Positions 12,201-24,255 of a stretch of DNA of 64,000 nucleotides are shown here, piece after piece. Numbering within the stretch: position 1 is the first letter of the stretch; each line of letters starts with the position of its first letter. The position numbers and the translations under genes are program-made. Location: NCBI GenBank assembly GCA_002917075.1, contig NTMA01000039.1:248001-312000 (forward strand). Direction: 5' to 3'. Below the pieces are notes generated by a model. The model had not been told where the DNA came from. It did not search any database and saw only the letters and a list, made by a program, of their open reading frames with translations. The DNA is from Hawksworthiomyces lignivorus (lineage: Eukaryota; Ascomycota; Sordariomycetes; Ophiostomatales; Ophiostomataceae).

Positions 12201-13412
12201 TACTCGTATTATCGTACAGATATTGCGGCAGAGTAATACATGTAAGTCTTACTGCAGAGCGTGTCCCGTCGATCTTCATCCGCGCCGAGGTTCTTCCTCC
12301 AGTCGTATTGTCGATGTTGTAAATGCTGTTCGTAGGCCATAAGCTAGCAAGCAACGTCGGTTTTATCTATGTACTCTGCACTCTGCACAGCATAACTATG
12401 TACGCCGGGAGCTCTTGTCTGATTCCTCGCCACTACGACGCTGCCACTCCGCTCTTTCTGTCTTGCGTCCCCTCCCGCTCGCTGTCCTTCTTCTCCCCAT
12501 TCTGCTTCTCGATACCGTGCTGTTTCTCGCGTCTACGCGGATATAAGACTTGTACAAAGTATTACAGCTTTGCCGTCTTCGCCTCGGCATGGTCCTTCTG
12601 CTCCTTGTCCAATGCCCCCCCCTTCCCCTCTCCTAGTCTGCCGTGCCCAACTTCCGCTGTTCTTAACTACTCCCTTTCTTGCTCTTTGGACCGGCTTCAA
12701 CTTAAAATCTAGCTAGTCTCCCTTCGTGGTGAGCCTTTCTCTTTGGAACTTTGCATCTTAGCCTCCTCTCCGTAGTTCTCAGACCAGCTCTGCTTTATTG
12801 TATCTCTGCTTCTGTCTCCTCGCGTCTCTGCGCACCTCGCTTGATCTCCTCTTGTCCGGTCGTCCTCCGTTCTTCAGCGCTTCATCCGCCATTCCCTCCA
12901 CCTCCTCTTGGCACGTCCACTTGGACCTTCCTTTTCCTCCCTTAGCTTGTGTATTTCGAGCTCCATAGGAGAAGTCTCGTGGCTTGTCGCCTCCTTCCCC
13001 GTCTTTTTCATAGCTGTTTATTCCCGCCCCCCGTGCCTTAATAATTGCGCCTGTTTTGCTTGGTCAACCGCTTCTTTGTCGAGGAAATCCCACGAGCCAT
13101 CATTGCATTGCACACACGCCGGCTCTGTACTTTACATACACCTCGTGTGAGTGGAGTGCAGGTATCACGCTTAATTGTTGCTTTTTCGCTTGTGGTACCT
13201 ACGGACGGCGGAAGGCAAAGTTTCATTTACTCCATATATTGCTACGTTCCCGTACCGCCCCCTTGGAGCACCGTTGATCACTTGCTTTTTCTTTTTTCCT
13301 TCCCAGCTTCTTCGACTTCTCTTGTTACTCTTTTTTTTTTCGTTGTTGTATTTCCTATCCAATACAACTTTTGCCAAGTCGTCCGTGTTGCCACGAAGAC
13401 AAATAGTTCTCC
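9292..13412. other. 4.1-kb gene-free region with CT-rich leader at right end
   Basis: No open frame resembles a protein family. An A-rich tract lies at about 10549-10582. From about 12420 to 13412 the plus strand is rich in C and T, as expected for promoter and 5' leader of the MFS transporter. Nothing suggests a mobile element. Confidence 0.45.
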
Positions 13413-15284
13413 ATGTTCTTCAGAAATTGTAAGTGTCTTCCTGCGGCAACCGTATATATATGCCACCGCACTGTATCTCTGCGTGCTTTTGCTCTCCCCC
13501 CCCCCCCTTCTCTCAGACACTTGGTTAACTCTCGCCAGCTCGGGCCCAGCCCGATGAGAGCGGCTCCGGCAGCGGTAAGGAGGGGCCTGCCGCCTACGCC
13601 ACAGACGACATCGCCCATGGCAACAAGGGAGTCTTTGCCAACGACGCCGCCAACGGCGAGTTTGACGAGCTCCATGTTCCCGTTCCGCCGCACACTACCG
13701 AGGCCCACCTGATGCGCCGTATTGACATACGCGTGGTGCCCTTTTTGGCCCTCCTCTATCTCGTGGCCTTCCTCGATCGTATCAACATCGCCAACGCCAA
13801 GAGCTTCGGCCTGGCCACCGATCTCAACCTGACCGGCGTTCAGTACAACACCGCCCTGACCGTCTTCTTTGTGCCCTATGTCTTCTTTGAGATCGGGTCC
13901 AACATCTTGCTGAAGCGCTTCTCTCCCCGCGTCTGGCTCAGCTGCTGCGGCATGCTCTTCGCCATCGTCACCGTGTGCCAGGGCCTGGTCCAGAACTTCA
14001 GCGGCCTGATTGCCACGCGGTTTTTCCTGGGCTTGTTCGAGTGCGGCATGTTCCCTGGCTGCTTCTATCTTCTGGGCATGTGGTACCGCCGCGAGGAAGC
14101 CCAGCGCCGGTACTCGTTCTTCTTCTCGTCGACCTCGCTGGCTGGCGCTTTCGGTGGTCTGCTGGCCTCGGCCATTGGCAAGAGTGAGTCTTTTGCTTAC
14201 CGGGCGCCTCCCTCGTTCTCCACAGAATGTACGTTGTGCTAACTCGCAGCAGTGGACGGGATTCGCGGCTACGGCGGCTGGCGGTGGATTTTCATCCTTG
14301 AGGGCAGCGTTTCTTTCGTCATCTGCCTCATCTTCCTCTTCACGTTCCCTTCATTGTAGGTCTACTACCATTCCCACATTGTGGCTATCTTCTTCTTCTT
14401 CTAACTCTTCTCCTTTTTTTTTTTTTTTTTTTTTTTTAGCCCTGAGCAAGCTAAATGGCTCCGCGAGGATGAGCGTGCTTACATCAAGGCGCGCCTCCAG
14501 GCTGACCAAGGCCGCAATGCGGCCGAGCGCAAAGTCACCTTCCGCGACATCCTCACCGTTATGAAAGACTACAAGATTATCCTGGGAGGCTTCATGTACT
14601 TTGGCCTCATTGTCCCCGCCTACGGTTATGCCTTCTTCAGCCCCGCCATCATTTCCACTTACCACTACGGCCCCATCCAGACGCAGCTGCACTCCGTGCC
14701 GCCCTGGGCCACTGCCTTCGGCTTCTCCATGGTCGTGGCATACTTCTCCGACCTCACGCGCCACCGCTTCCTCTTCACCATCGGCCCCATCTGCCTTCCG
14801 ATTACTGGCTTCGCCATGCTCTTGAGCATCCACGACAATGTGCACGCCGAGTACGCCGCGCTTTTCCTCATCTGCGCCGGCACGTACTCTGCTATGCCTG
14901 TGATTGTCTGCTGGTTCAGCATGAACCTGGGCGGCCATCATCGCCGTGCCATCGGCATTGCATGGCAGATTGGTTTTGGCAACATTGGTGGTATCATTGC
15001 GACGTATGCCTTCCTGGCAACGGATGCGCCGCGCTACACAAAGGGTTATGCAATCTGCATCGGTTTTGTGAGCTTGAGCGCCATCTCGTGCTGCCTGTAC
15101 TTTGTCTCGCTGCTGATCGAGAACCGGCGGCGCGACAAGGCGGTGCGCAACGTGGGTCTGACCGACTACGAGAAGACCGAGCTTGGTGTAAGTGACCCGT
15201 CAAACCTAACTACCCAGGTATATAGCTTGTTTTCTGACTCAATTGTTCTAGGATCTCAATCCCGAATTCCGCTACATGCTGTAA
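13413..15284 (+). CDS. MFS transporter, anion:cation symporter (allantoate/nicotinate permease) type
   Basis: Predicted exons are 13413-13428, 13539-14183, 14253-14355, 14440-15187 and 15252-15284, giving 514 residues. The protein should sit in the plasma membrane with 12 helices and import a small organic anion. The closest known groups are the Dal5 (allantoate) and Tna1 (nicotinate) permeases, and the substrate cannot be told from sequence. A hydrophilic N-terminal segment of about 65 residues precedes RRIDIRVVPFLALLYLVAFLDRINIANA, written here as the family hallmark around helix 1. The loop after helix 2, helix 4 with GLFECGMFPG, the central cytoplasmic loop (FPEQAKWLREDE) and the second six-helix half are all present. 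The first exon is only 16 nt and the last 33 nt. Both are fixed by exact phase and good donor sites. It converges with the Gpi10 gene, with 298 bp between the stops. Confidence 0.88.
14414..14437. repeat. T24 tract abutting a 3' splice site
   Basis: Twenty-four consecutive T residues run directly into the AG acceptor of intron 3 of the MFS gene. This is an extreme polypyrimidine tract. Its length is likely to vary between strains or sequencing reads. Confidence 0.85.
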
Positions 15285-15582
15285 GGAGAAAGGGAAGTTA
15301 CCGTTCGGGGACTCACGACGCAAAAAGTATGCTTTATGTATTTTGGATGAAAGGCACTTGATACCATTGAGGAGGAAAAAGGAAAAATATACTGGACTAG
15401 GGAAAAAACATCAACGGCAGCGGGATTAGCCTCGTTGAATGGAAAGGATAATAGTATTATTATAGTGTCTATATCACAGCAACCTGTCAAAAGAAAACAA
15501 GGCAGCCTCATTTCTGTTTTTTCTTTACCTCCTTTTCCTGTTCCTACAAAGCACTCAGAGCCGTGCATCTCTACTTAACACG

Positions 15583-18005
15583 TTAAAAGTCTTCCGGTAC
15601 TGGAAAGCTGGCATTTGAGTACACGCTAGTGTCCCAGACCACTAGCGAGCCCCGTCGCCGCCAGTCTTCGTTGAAGAACCCGTTCCACCCGGTCCACACC
15701 CGGCGGAGCGACACGCCGAGGTCGGCGCCTTCGCCAGCAAAGAAGTGGGTCAGCGCCTCCTCGATGCCCTCGAACCCCACAATGTACCGCGGCAGCTCGC
15801 CGCCGCGCTGGCGGCCGCCGTCGCTGCTAGTTGTCTTGGACTTCTTGCTCCTCTTTGCCGCCGACGCGGCCTCTTCCAGCCGCGGCCAGAGCTCGGCGCC
15901 CAGGAACTGGCCCTGCTCGGCGAGGGTGGCGCCGTCCTTGGCGAATCCCGCGTAGAACCGGTCGGCCTCGTCGAGGTAGGCGGCGCGGGCGGCGGAGCGC
16001 GGGGGCGTGTCGAGCGGCGGCTCGCAGGTCAGGGCGCGGGCGCGCAGGCCCGGGTAGACGAGGCGCGAGCGCCAGGGCGTGGAGTGGCAGGGCGTCAGGA
16101 ACAGCGCAAACAGCTCGTCGCCGTCGCCGTCGGCGGTGCGCAGCGCGGCGCCGGGCGTCGACGTCGACGTCGGCATGAACGTGTCCGGGTACACGTCGTA
16201 GGACGGCAGCTCGCTGGCCGGCATCTCGATCCAGTCGTGGTGGATGCGCTGGTACTCGCTGCGCAGGAACGACAGCACCGTCAGGGGCGCCGGCTGGTGC
16301 AGGAGCGACAGGTAGCCGGCCAGCAGGACGTTGACGGTCAGGGCGGCTCCCATGACGCGCGTGCGCCGCAGCTTGGCGGAGCTCGCGGCGCTGGAGGACG
16401 TGGTGGCGGAAGCGGCGGAGGAGGCAGAGGACGAGGGCGCCGACGGAGAGGCGGCCGTCTCTGTGAAAAAGGAGGCGACGTGCGGGGCGGCCAGCACCTG
16501 CAGGACGGGGAGCAGCGGGTACAGGAAGCGCACCTCCTTGTGGGCGATGACCGACAGCGAGGCGACCGTCGCGACCACGGCAAAGGCGAGGGCCTTCCGC
16601 GCGTTGGCCTGGCCCGTCGGCTCCATGGCGTACTTGGCTGCGGGGGCAGCCGCGGCGGCCGGCGAGTGGGTCAGGGCGGCGTACAGCGCGTACAGGGCAA
16701 ATGGCAGGGCCGTCGTCGTCAGAAGCGGCAGGCCCTGGGACAGGTAGTAGTGCCAGGGGCTGCTGCCGTAGAAGACGGCGACGTCCTGCGTCAGGTTGAT
16801 GTCCACAAAGTTGTAGGCCGGAAGAGTCCAGACGCCGTAGTACAGCCGGTCGGATGCCGCCGACAGGCCGAGGACGAGAGTGCCGCAGCCGATGATCTCA
16901 GCGACAAGTCTGCCGAGAACAGACCAGCTGAGAGGCGAGGGGCCATCCAGAGTCATGCGCGTCACGGTGATGGTCAAAAGGGCCGCCCAGATGAGGACGT
17001 TTGTCGGCCGCAGCACAACAGCCAGGGCAGCAAGCACCAGAGAGACGCGAAGGCTAGGGCGAGGAGGCAATTAGATTGGCAAATTAAATTGGTGACACAA
17101 AGACAAAAGAGAGATATTGCATCACGCCGACATACCGACGAATTCCCCCGTTGGCGAATAGGAAGGAGGGCTTGGCGTCCGCCGAGCCGCCAAGTAGCTG
17201 CCATGGCCAGTACGACAAGGCTGCAATGGTCAGTGTCGCCTCGAGGCCGTTGGAGAAGGTCCGCGTCCCGCAGTACCAAAGCCAGGGGCTAGCGACACAG
17301 AGCCAGAGCTAAGCAAAAAATTAGCAACGGATCGCGCCAAGAGAAGTTCACGGTAGCCAAAAAAAGAGGGGAAGAGAGCTTACTGCTGCCCAGGTGGCAT
17401 TACTGCGGCCGTAGAGCTGCGAGGCCAGCCGCCACGTATAGTAGTCGCCAACTGCGGTAAAGGCGCCCTGCGCCAGATTTGGCGCCACGGTGATGATGAT
17501 CGCGCGCAGGGGACCAACAATGTGCATGATGCTCATGATAAGTTCCAGCACGGCATAGACGCCAGCAAACACAACCGGGTGCAGAGACGTCCGCAGCTGG
17601 TGTCTCCATTCCTGGGCCAAGTCAGTATTCAGGTCGCGCGACACGACACAGCTCGCCAGAGGCACAAAGAAGAAAGCTTACCCAAGTCAGCCAGGCACCG
17701 CTAGCAGGACCGTGGACAAGCTGCCATGCCGGCTCCAGCGCCTGGAAGTACTCGTCCGGCTGAAAAAAGGTGCGGACACAGAGGGCACTGAACCACCGAA
17801 AGAACAGAAGCACGGAGAGGATGTCTGAAGATTCAGCCAAGAGGACTTCGCTGTGAAGCGTGCCGGCCTTGGCGGCGACTGCGTTTCTATACGCTGCCTC
17901 GGTCTCCTGCTTGGAGGGCAACCGGACTCTGGCGGCAGTGCTTCTTGTAACCGGGCGCGGCTTGTCGGAGGTGTCGCCGCTATTGGCTGCAGCAGTCGAA
18001 GCCAT
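15583..18005 (-). CDS. gpi10: GPI mannosyltransferase 3 (Gpi10/PIG-B)
   Basis: Predicted exons on the minus strand are 18005-17682, 17611-17384, 17308-17136 and 17053-15583, giving 731 residues. The enzyme acts in the ER membrane and adds the third mannose (alpha-1,2) of the GPI anchor, using dolichol-phosphate mannose. It belongs to glycosyltransferase family 22. A hydrophilic N-terminus of about 60 residues is followed by the first helix and the luminal catalytic loop FFQPDEYFQ, with the acidic pair D84-E85. Other family marks are EWRHQLRTSLHP, WYCGTRTFSN and LRPTN. The GT22 motif HKEVRF is at residues 413-418. Multiple membrane helices span the middle, and the C-terminal third is a large luminal portion with an Ala/Ser-rich insertion. 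The start at 18005 avoids a longer upstream frame with no family similarity. It is divergent from the aminotransferase gene. Confidence 0.92.
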
Positions 18006-19394
18006 GGCTAGCAGTTGATATTGCCTCCTAGCGGAAGGGCAACGAGACAAAAAAAAAAAGGAAGAACTATGAGGGCAAAAAAATGTCCAGTCTACTTCAT
18101 AGCTGCAGAAAGGAGATCTTAACAGGAGAAACAAAAAGGACAGAAAAAAGAAAAAAAATTCCTCAAATGGATCCTCATCAACAATGCTCGCGTGTTCTCT
18201 CTTTGGGGGGTAGTTTAAGCTCAGCTTAAGCTAAAAACGTGACCGAACGATAGGTCAGCGCAAAACTGCATTGCATATTGGCCCATTGGATATTGGATTT
18301 TGGGACGCCTCCTTCGGTGCTGAGTTAGGGACACAGTTTCAGGGACAGTGCCCTAGAAGAGGATACTGTGAGAAAGGGAGGCTCTCTCCTTTGTTGGTCC
18401 ACCTTTTGGGTTAGTCAGCTGAGCTACCTGCTTTTTTGGGATTTCTTGCGTGTAAGCCTGAAAGCCTACAAGTAGTTGTAAGCTCCCCCCACTAATCCTC
18501 GCAGCAGGAGCGTCTTGCAAGGGCTGTGGTCCGCTGTCGGCCCTGTAGATAGAGGGGCACAGGTACGGACAGCGGTTCTTCTGCAATACGAAGTACGTGT
18601 CCCAGCACAAGTCGTGCAGGATTGCCCTATGAATTGTAAGAGGAGGAAGAGGAAAGCGAGCAGCAATGAGCCTCATCAGCGCCCCAATGTTTCAAACTCA
18701 ATATAGGATGATACTGCGTCATACGTAAGAAAAGACGTTTCGACACGGTAAGCCAATTCCAGGCCATGGTTGAGCCTCCGTGGACGGCCGCTTTGCTTCG
18801 GCATTGGCACGGAGTGACGTACTTCAGAACAAGCAGGAAAGAGGCTACCCCTGTGCGTCTTGCCTCTTTTCGCCGGCTCATCTGCAAGCACTTGCACGCA
18901 CTTGCACGCACCTGCCTCTCAATTCGGTTGCACTTGCACTTAGGGGTTTAGATAGAGCTTTGCGGAGTAAGATAGTGCCTTCCGTTTGGCGGTTTCTGTT
19001 TGTCACGACCCCAACATTCGGCGTTGCAAGCCGCTCCCTATCTCCTGCGATTTGCGGTCGGTGTGATCTCAGCGTTTTCTTGTTAGTGCGGCCTGGCCGT
19101 TTATCGTAAACTATTTATACTATTCAACTTCCCCTCTTTTTCCACGGCGTCACCAGAAACAGCGCAGCTCATCCTGCTGATAGTTTTGGAAAGACGCATT
19201 GTGTATTCGCCACCCGGCATTGTTCACGCTTCTTGCTGCTGTGCTTTCAATTCTCTTCTTTTGTGTCCATCCTGCCTCATTCTTCCCCTCTTCCTATCCC
19301 TATCTAGCTTGGCCCGCCAGCGTCACGAGGCCATTCAGACGTCATCTTCGACTACCTGTCTACGACGAACTGAATAGCAGAGCCAGCTTCAATC
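18006..19394. promoter_or_regulatory. Divergent promoter region of gpi10 and the aminotransferase gene
   Basis: This 1.4-kb spacer separates two divergent starts and contains no recognisable coding sequence. A TATTTATA element at 19112-19119 lies about 275 nt ahead of the aminotransferase ATG and could be its TATA box. A direct repeat of the 10-mer CTTGCACGCA occupies 18891-18910, with a related GCACTTGCAC shortly after. Nothing more can be assigned. Confidence 0.45.
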
Positions 19395-20769
19395 ATGGCT
19401 CCCCACGCCGACAGCGGCAGCTCGGCTACACCAGCAGCTTCGTCGTCTCACTTCCATGCCTCGTCCACCAAGCAGGCCATTGCCGCCGAGGACAAGTTCG
19501 CCGCCCACAACTACCATCCAATCCCGGTTGTCTTTGCCCGCGCCCAGGGCGTCAACGTCTGGGATCCCGAAGGCAAGCACTACCTTGACTTCCTCTCGGC
19601 ATACAGTGCTGTCAACCAGGGGCATTGTCACCCGGAGCTCGTCAAGGCGCTGACTGAGCAGGCCGGCCGCCTGACGCTGAGCTCGCGCGCCTTCCACAAC
19701 GACGTGTTTCCCGTGTGGGCCGAGAAGATCCGGTCGACGTTTGGCTACGATATGGTGCTCCCCATGAACACAGGTGCTGAGGCGGTCGAGACGGCTATCA
19801 AGATCGCCCGGAAATGGGCCTACAAGGTCAAGAAGGTGCCACAGGGCAAGGCGCTGGTCTTTGGCGCCGCTGACAACTTTCATGGCCGGACAGTAAGGAG
19901 ACCCCTCCCTCCCTCCTTCCTCTCCCCCTCTACACGAAAGCCTCTATGACCCGATTCACTACGCGGGATGAATATAACTTAACTCGCCTTCTAGATGACT
20001 GCCATTTCTCTTTCCACCGACCCCGAATCCCGCGACAACTACGGCCCGTACGTACCAAACATAAGCGCGATTGTTCCGTCGACTGGCAAGCCTATCCGCT
20101 ACAACAACGTGGCCGATCTTGAAGCGGCACTCGAAGCCCACGGGACTGAGACGGCCGCGTTTATTGTCGAGCCAATCCAGGGCGAAGCTGGCGTGGTGGT
20201 GCCCGACGACGGCTACCTGGCGCAGGTCTACGCGCTCTGCAAGAAGCACAACGTGCTGCTGATCTGTGACGAGATCCAGACAGGTATCGCACGGACCGGC
20301 CGCATGCTGTGCAGCGAGTGGTCGGGCATCAAGCCAGACCTGATCACGCTGGGCAAGGCTATCTCGGGCGGCATGTACCCCGTGAGCGCCGTGCTGTCAT
20401 CAGCGGACATCATGCTGGTGGTCGAGCCCGGCACGCACGGCTCCACCTACGGCGGCAATCCCCTTGGCTGCGCGGTGTCCATCCGCGCTCTGGAGCTGGT
20501 AGAGGAGGGCGACCTCGTGGCCAAGGCCGAGAAGCTGGGCAACATCTTCCGAGACGGCGTGGCCGCTTTCAAATCGCCTGTGGTGCAGACGATCCGAGGC
20601 AAGGGCCTGCTCAACGCCGTGGTCATCGATGAGTCGGCAACAAACGGCCGGACAGCATGGGATCTGTGCCTGCTGCTGAAGGACAAGGGGCTGCTGGTGA
20701 GTGCCTTTCTTCTCTCTTCCTCTTTTCTTGCTCTCGTGCTCTCTTTGCCTTCTCTCCCTCTCCCTGCCT

Positions 20770-20808
<39 letters not shown>

Positions 20809-20986
20809 TACCTGTCATTGCAGCATGCCCAGACGCTAACCTTTACAGGCAAAACCGACTCACGGCAACATCATCCGCTTTGCGCCTCCACTGGTCATCA
20901 CCGAGGAGGAGATGCAGAAAGCATTGGCCGTGATTGGGGAGGCCCTCAAGGAGCTCCCAACTGCTGCGAAAGCGGATGCGCATTAA
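19395..20986 (+). CDS. otaA: Ornithine aminotransferase (ornithine-oxo-acid transaminase)
   Basis: Predicted exons are 19395-19892, 19995-20696 and 20849-20986, giving 445 residues. This PLP enzyme transfers the delta-amino group of ornithine to 2-oxoglutarate, forming glutamate semialdehyde in arginine catabolism (yeast CAR2). Fungal forms are usually cytosolic, and no mitochondrial presequence is evident. The class-III aminotransferase fold shows [15 protein letters not shown], the [13 protein letters not shown] phosphate-cup segment, [18 protein letters not shown] (D258 binds the pyridine nitrogen) and LGKAISGG with K287 as the Schiff-base lysine. The length matches the family. Both introns are phase 0. 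The second contains a (CCTG)9 repeat shortly before its branch region. The OAT assignment rather than another class-III transaminase rests on the AYSAVNQG and FHGRT signatures. Confidence 0.95.
20771..20806. repeat. (CCTG)9 tetranucleotide repeat inside an intron
   Basis: Nine perfect CCTG units lie in intron 2 of the ornithine aminotransferase gene, between the donor at 20697 and the acceptor ending at 20848. Flanking sequence is also CT-rich. Unit-number variation would not alter the coding sequence but could affect splicing. Confidence 0.9.
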
Positions 20987-22450
20987 GCATAGAGATCTCG
21001 ACTGGCGGTAAAGGTAGTGCAGAATTGGGTATGATCGCACAGTGCAATCTGGGACAAGAGGATAAAAGCAGCATTACGTGAGAAATCGAGAATCCAGGGA
21101 TAGGGCGGCCAAACAAAAATAATCGGGCTTTGATATTTGACTTGGTTACTGGCAGATTGGAATTACGCTGCTCGATGGTGGGTAGAAGAGGAGAGGGCAG
21201 TGAAATTGGGTAACGAGAATGGGATCACAAGACGTTGCATATGCGGGCAGAGAGTCGCAGATGTCACATGGCTCTGCAAAAGACAGGAGGGCGACCTCTC
21301 TCAGGCACATGGAAGAGGGCAAAGAAACTTTGATACCAATGCAAACTTGAACGGCACGGCACGGTAGAAGTAGAAGAATAAAAAGAAAAAAACAACAGAA
21401 CAAAAGGCAAATGGGAAAAAAAAAGAGGGGACCTGAACCCCTACTGTCCAGTTTCTTGGTCCCTGACTTGTTTTGGTCTCATCTTTGCTTGTCTTGTCTT
21501 GCCTTGCCCTTCCCTCTTGTCTGGTCTCGGAGAAGACCAAACGAACGGCTCTTTAATGCCGCGATCCGCCTGAGGCGCCCCGTCTCCAGATTTTCTACGG
21601 ATCGCCGCAAATCAATTCTGCGGTTCCTTCTGCGGTTTCGTTCTCTCGCTGGCTCTACAGCTTGTTCTGCTTTGTTCGGTTGCTCGTCTCTCCATCCGAC
21701 CGAAGTCATAGGCTCACTATTTCAACTCGTACAGAGACAGCGAACAAAGTAACTCGTATTGAGATGCGGTGGAAATAGATAGCGACCAAGCAGAGGAGAC
21801 AAAAGCAGACAAAAGCAGACAAAACAAACAAAGACAATGAAACATGTGAAGAGCCTGCCACGTTTACAATTCATCCAGCATCCTAATTCTCGTTGTATCT
21901 TTTCTCACTTTTTCGCATGTCGTCCCCCACACACACTTCTCCCTTCTTGTCGTTGTGGTGGTGGGCGAAGACAAAACAGTGGTGGTGGGCATGGATTGGC
22001 GTTCCATGGCCGTTTTCGTTATCCTCTTCTGTATTGAGTCGGTCGCGAGACTGCGTCTTCCGCCTTTTTTTTTCTCTCCTCCCCCGAATAACTACGGCAG
22101 AAATAAGGAGTAGAACCGCTAAAAAAAGATCGCGCAGCGGCGTATATTTTACGGAATAGGAAAAGAAAAGCGGAATCCATCAAAACAAGCGGAATCTCGC
22201 CTAAAGGCGGTGTGTTGCTGGTCTGAGTCGTCTCTCTCTGAGCAACAGCAGCCACTCGCTCACCTGAGGCAAGCTGCAGGGAGTGGATGCCTTGGATGTT
22301 AGAGCAATAATAACAGAAGAGAGAGCGCACCGCATCTGGCAGGCTGTGGCTATTTGCCTCGTTTTAAGGAGAGCGGGTCTCTGAGGCCAGTATTAAACGG
22401 GTGCCGGTCCCGTTTGCAAGCGTAGATTAAGCTGCAGCAATTTTGTCCTG

Positions 22451-22486
22451 CATATGTTGCATATGCTGCATATGCTGCTGCATATA
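22451..22486. repeat. Phased CATATG cluster
   Basis: The palindromic hexamer CATATG starts at 22451, 22460 and 22469, spaced 9 nt apart. A fourth, incomplete CATATA copy starts at 22481. The intervening bases are TTG or CTG. It lies in a gene-free region. It could be a simple 9-bp tandem array or a clustered protein-binding site. Confidence 0.6.
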
Positions 22487-24225
22487 TTTAACGTGTAACA
22501 AGTCAAGCCTGCATGCAGAGACAGAGCTGGGTCCGACCCAGCGCACTTATCAAGCTCTACTGCCTTTTTCTTTCTTTCTCTTGTTTCTTTCTTTTCTTTA
22601 CGGAGTACTCTTTTTTCTAATCATAGGTCCCCGTTATCGTTGCTGGGGAAGGGAGGCGGTCACCTGTCGAATTTAAGACTGGAGAGATAGCCTCTCTCCG
22701 TACGACAGCAGCCAACTGGCCAATGCACGATTCAGGGATTGCGTCTCTGGATTGGCCGGGGGTGCTTTTGGGTTGTGTGGACATTGTTGATGCGTTGATG
22801 CGTTGATGACCTGTCCGCGCGTAAAAGCATCTTTTTGAGAAGAAAATCGGCTCTTCTATTGTTGCTTCCAATTCGGCTTGACCGATGGGATTGGATAAGA
22901 GCTGGATAAGAACCCAGCGTCTCAAACACAGGTGGGACACCCTCTCGTTTTTATTAGGTCAGTCCTCCAGTGTCACAGGCCTGCTGTTCGTGTGATATAG
23001 GTACTGGGTTGGCAAAAACGCGGGTTTTCTCCGGGCGCATCTCCTCTCCTTCTGGGTCGAGAAGGTTTGATCGTTGTGGTGCAAGACGCTGTCGCATATA
23101 CCGAGTACAGTTTGGTAGCCGTATCTTTTTTTCCCCTTCCTTTGTATTCGTACACTGGCCCGCGAGGCGATACGAGTTCATTCAATGCTCTGATTCTGCT
23201 GCTAGCAGCCATTTCCTCTCTTTCTCGCTTGTTGCCCGATTAGGAAAAGAGTGGTCTGACTGGTGGGAGACGAGAAAATCCCCAAAGAAAACGACACACA
23301 TGCGACTACGTATGTACTGTGGAACTGCGGAGGACATACAAGACTACTCCGGACTTGGTGAATGCGGTGCGGTCTTGGCTTGGACTGGGTTCTGGGCCTT
23401 AGCTCGTAGACTGTGCTTCTCGAATGTCTATGTAAGTGTTGACTATATCGCGCCGATGAAAGGAGATAAGGAAAACGAGAGATGTGGCGAGAAATGAGCG
23501 AACGAGCGAGACAGCCGACGGTTAATGGCTCGGAACTCTAGGCTTAGTTTGTTCTTTTTTAAAGGTAGCCTTTTTTCAATTTGGACGGGAGCTCAGACCA
23601 GAACCGGAAGACTACGATGTGCAAGACTGCCCTGCAGCAGACAAAGAGGAATGATGGGGAGGGAGCAGGCCGTACGGATGCATTGGGTAGGATAGGCTTC
23701 CCATATCTCTCGGCGGCCGCAGCTGGTTCTTCGGTGCTTATTAGCAGCTTACAGTATGTATTAGCTGCTTTTACCCTTTTTGCGTGCCGATCACAGATAG
23801 TGCGAGGCGCATATCGTCATGACTGGACAGGCCAAAGGGGGGAACAACGCACGAACAAGGCAAGAGTGACAACAGCACTATGCAACCGGAGCGTTGCAGG
23901 CCAGCTGGAAGCGGAAATTGCATGACCGTTCACAGAGCTTCGAGGAGCCGAAAAGAGGGAGCGGACAAAAAAGTATCAGAACAAAGGGGGAAGACCGGGA
24001 CGGCGAGAGAAGAGCCACAGGGCGACAGAGCCACAGAAAGCGATGGAGCGATGGAGCCACAGAGAGGGCACGTTGCCTTACATTAGACTTGCCAGCACAT
24101 AGAAATAGGCAAGAAGGTGCAAAAAAGTGCATGAGGAGCGCTGCGCACCTCTGGGCGGTGGGTGTGACTGCAGCTGTGCTCTTTGTTGGGGAAGGCCACA
24201 GGAGAGAGGGAGAGAGGGGAGAGCG

Positions 24226-24255
24226 GACAGGACAGGACAGGACAGGACAGGACAG
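24226..24255. repeat. (GACAG)6 pentanucleotide repeat
   Basis: Six perfect GACAG units follow a purine-rich stretch, in a gene-free region. This looks like an ordinary microsatellite. Confidence 0.9.

Noticed and set aside
15745..17292. 515-codon plus-strand frame opposite the Gpi10 gene
   Set aside because: It is antisense to the last exons of gpi10 and very Arg/Gly-rich. It is a by-product of GC-rich codon use on the other strand.
13413..21000. Secondary-metabolite or catabolic gene cluster around the transporter
   Set aside because: The transporter is flanked by Gpi10 and ornithine aminotransferase, both housekeeping genes. No synthase, oxidase or pathway-specific regulator is present.
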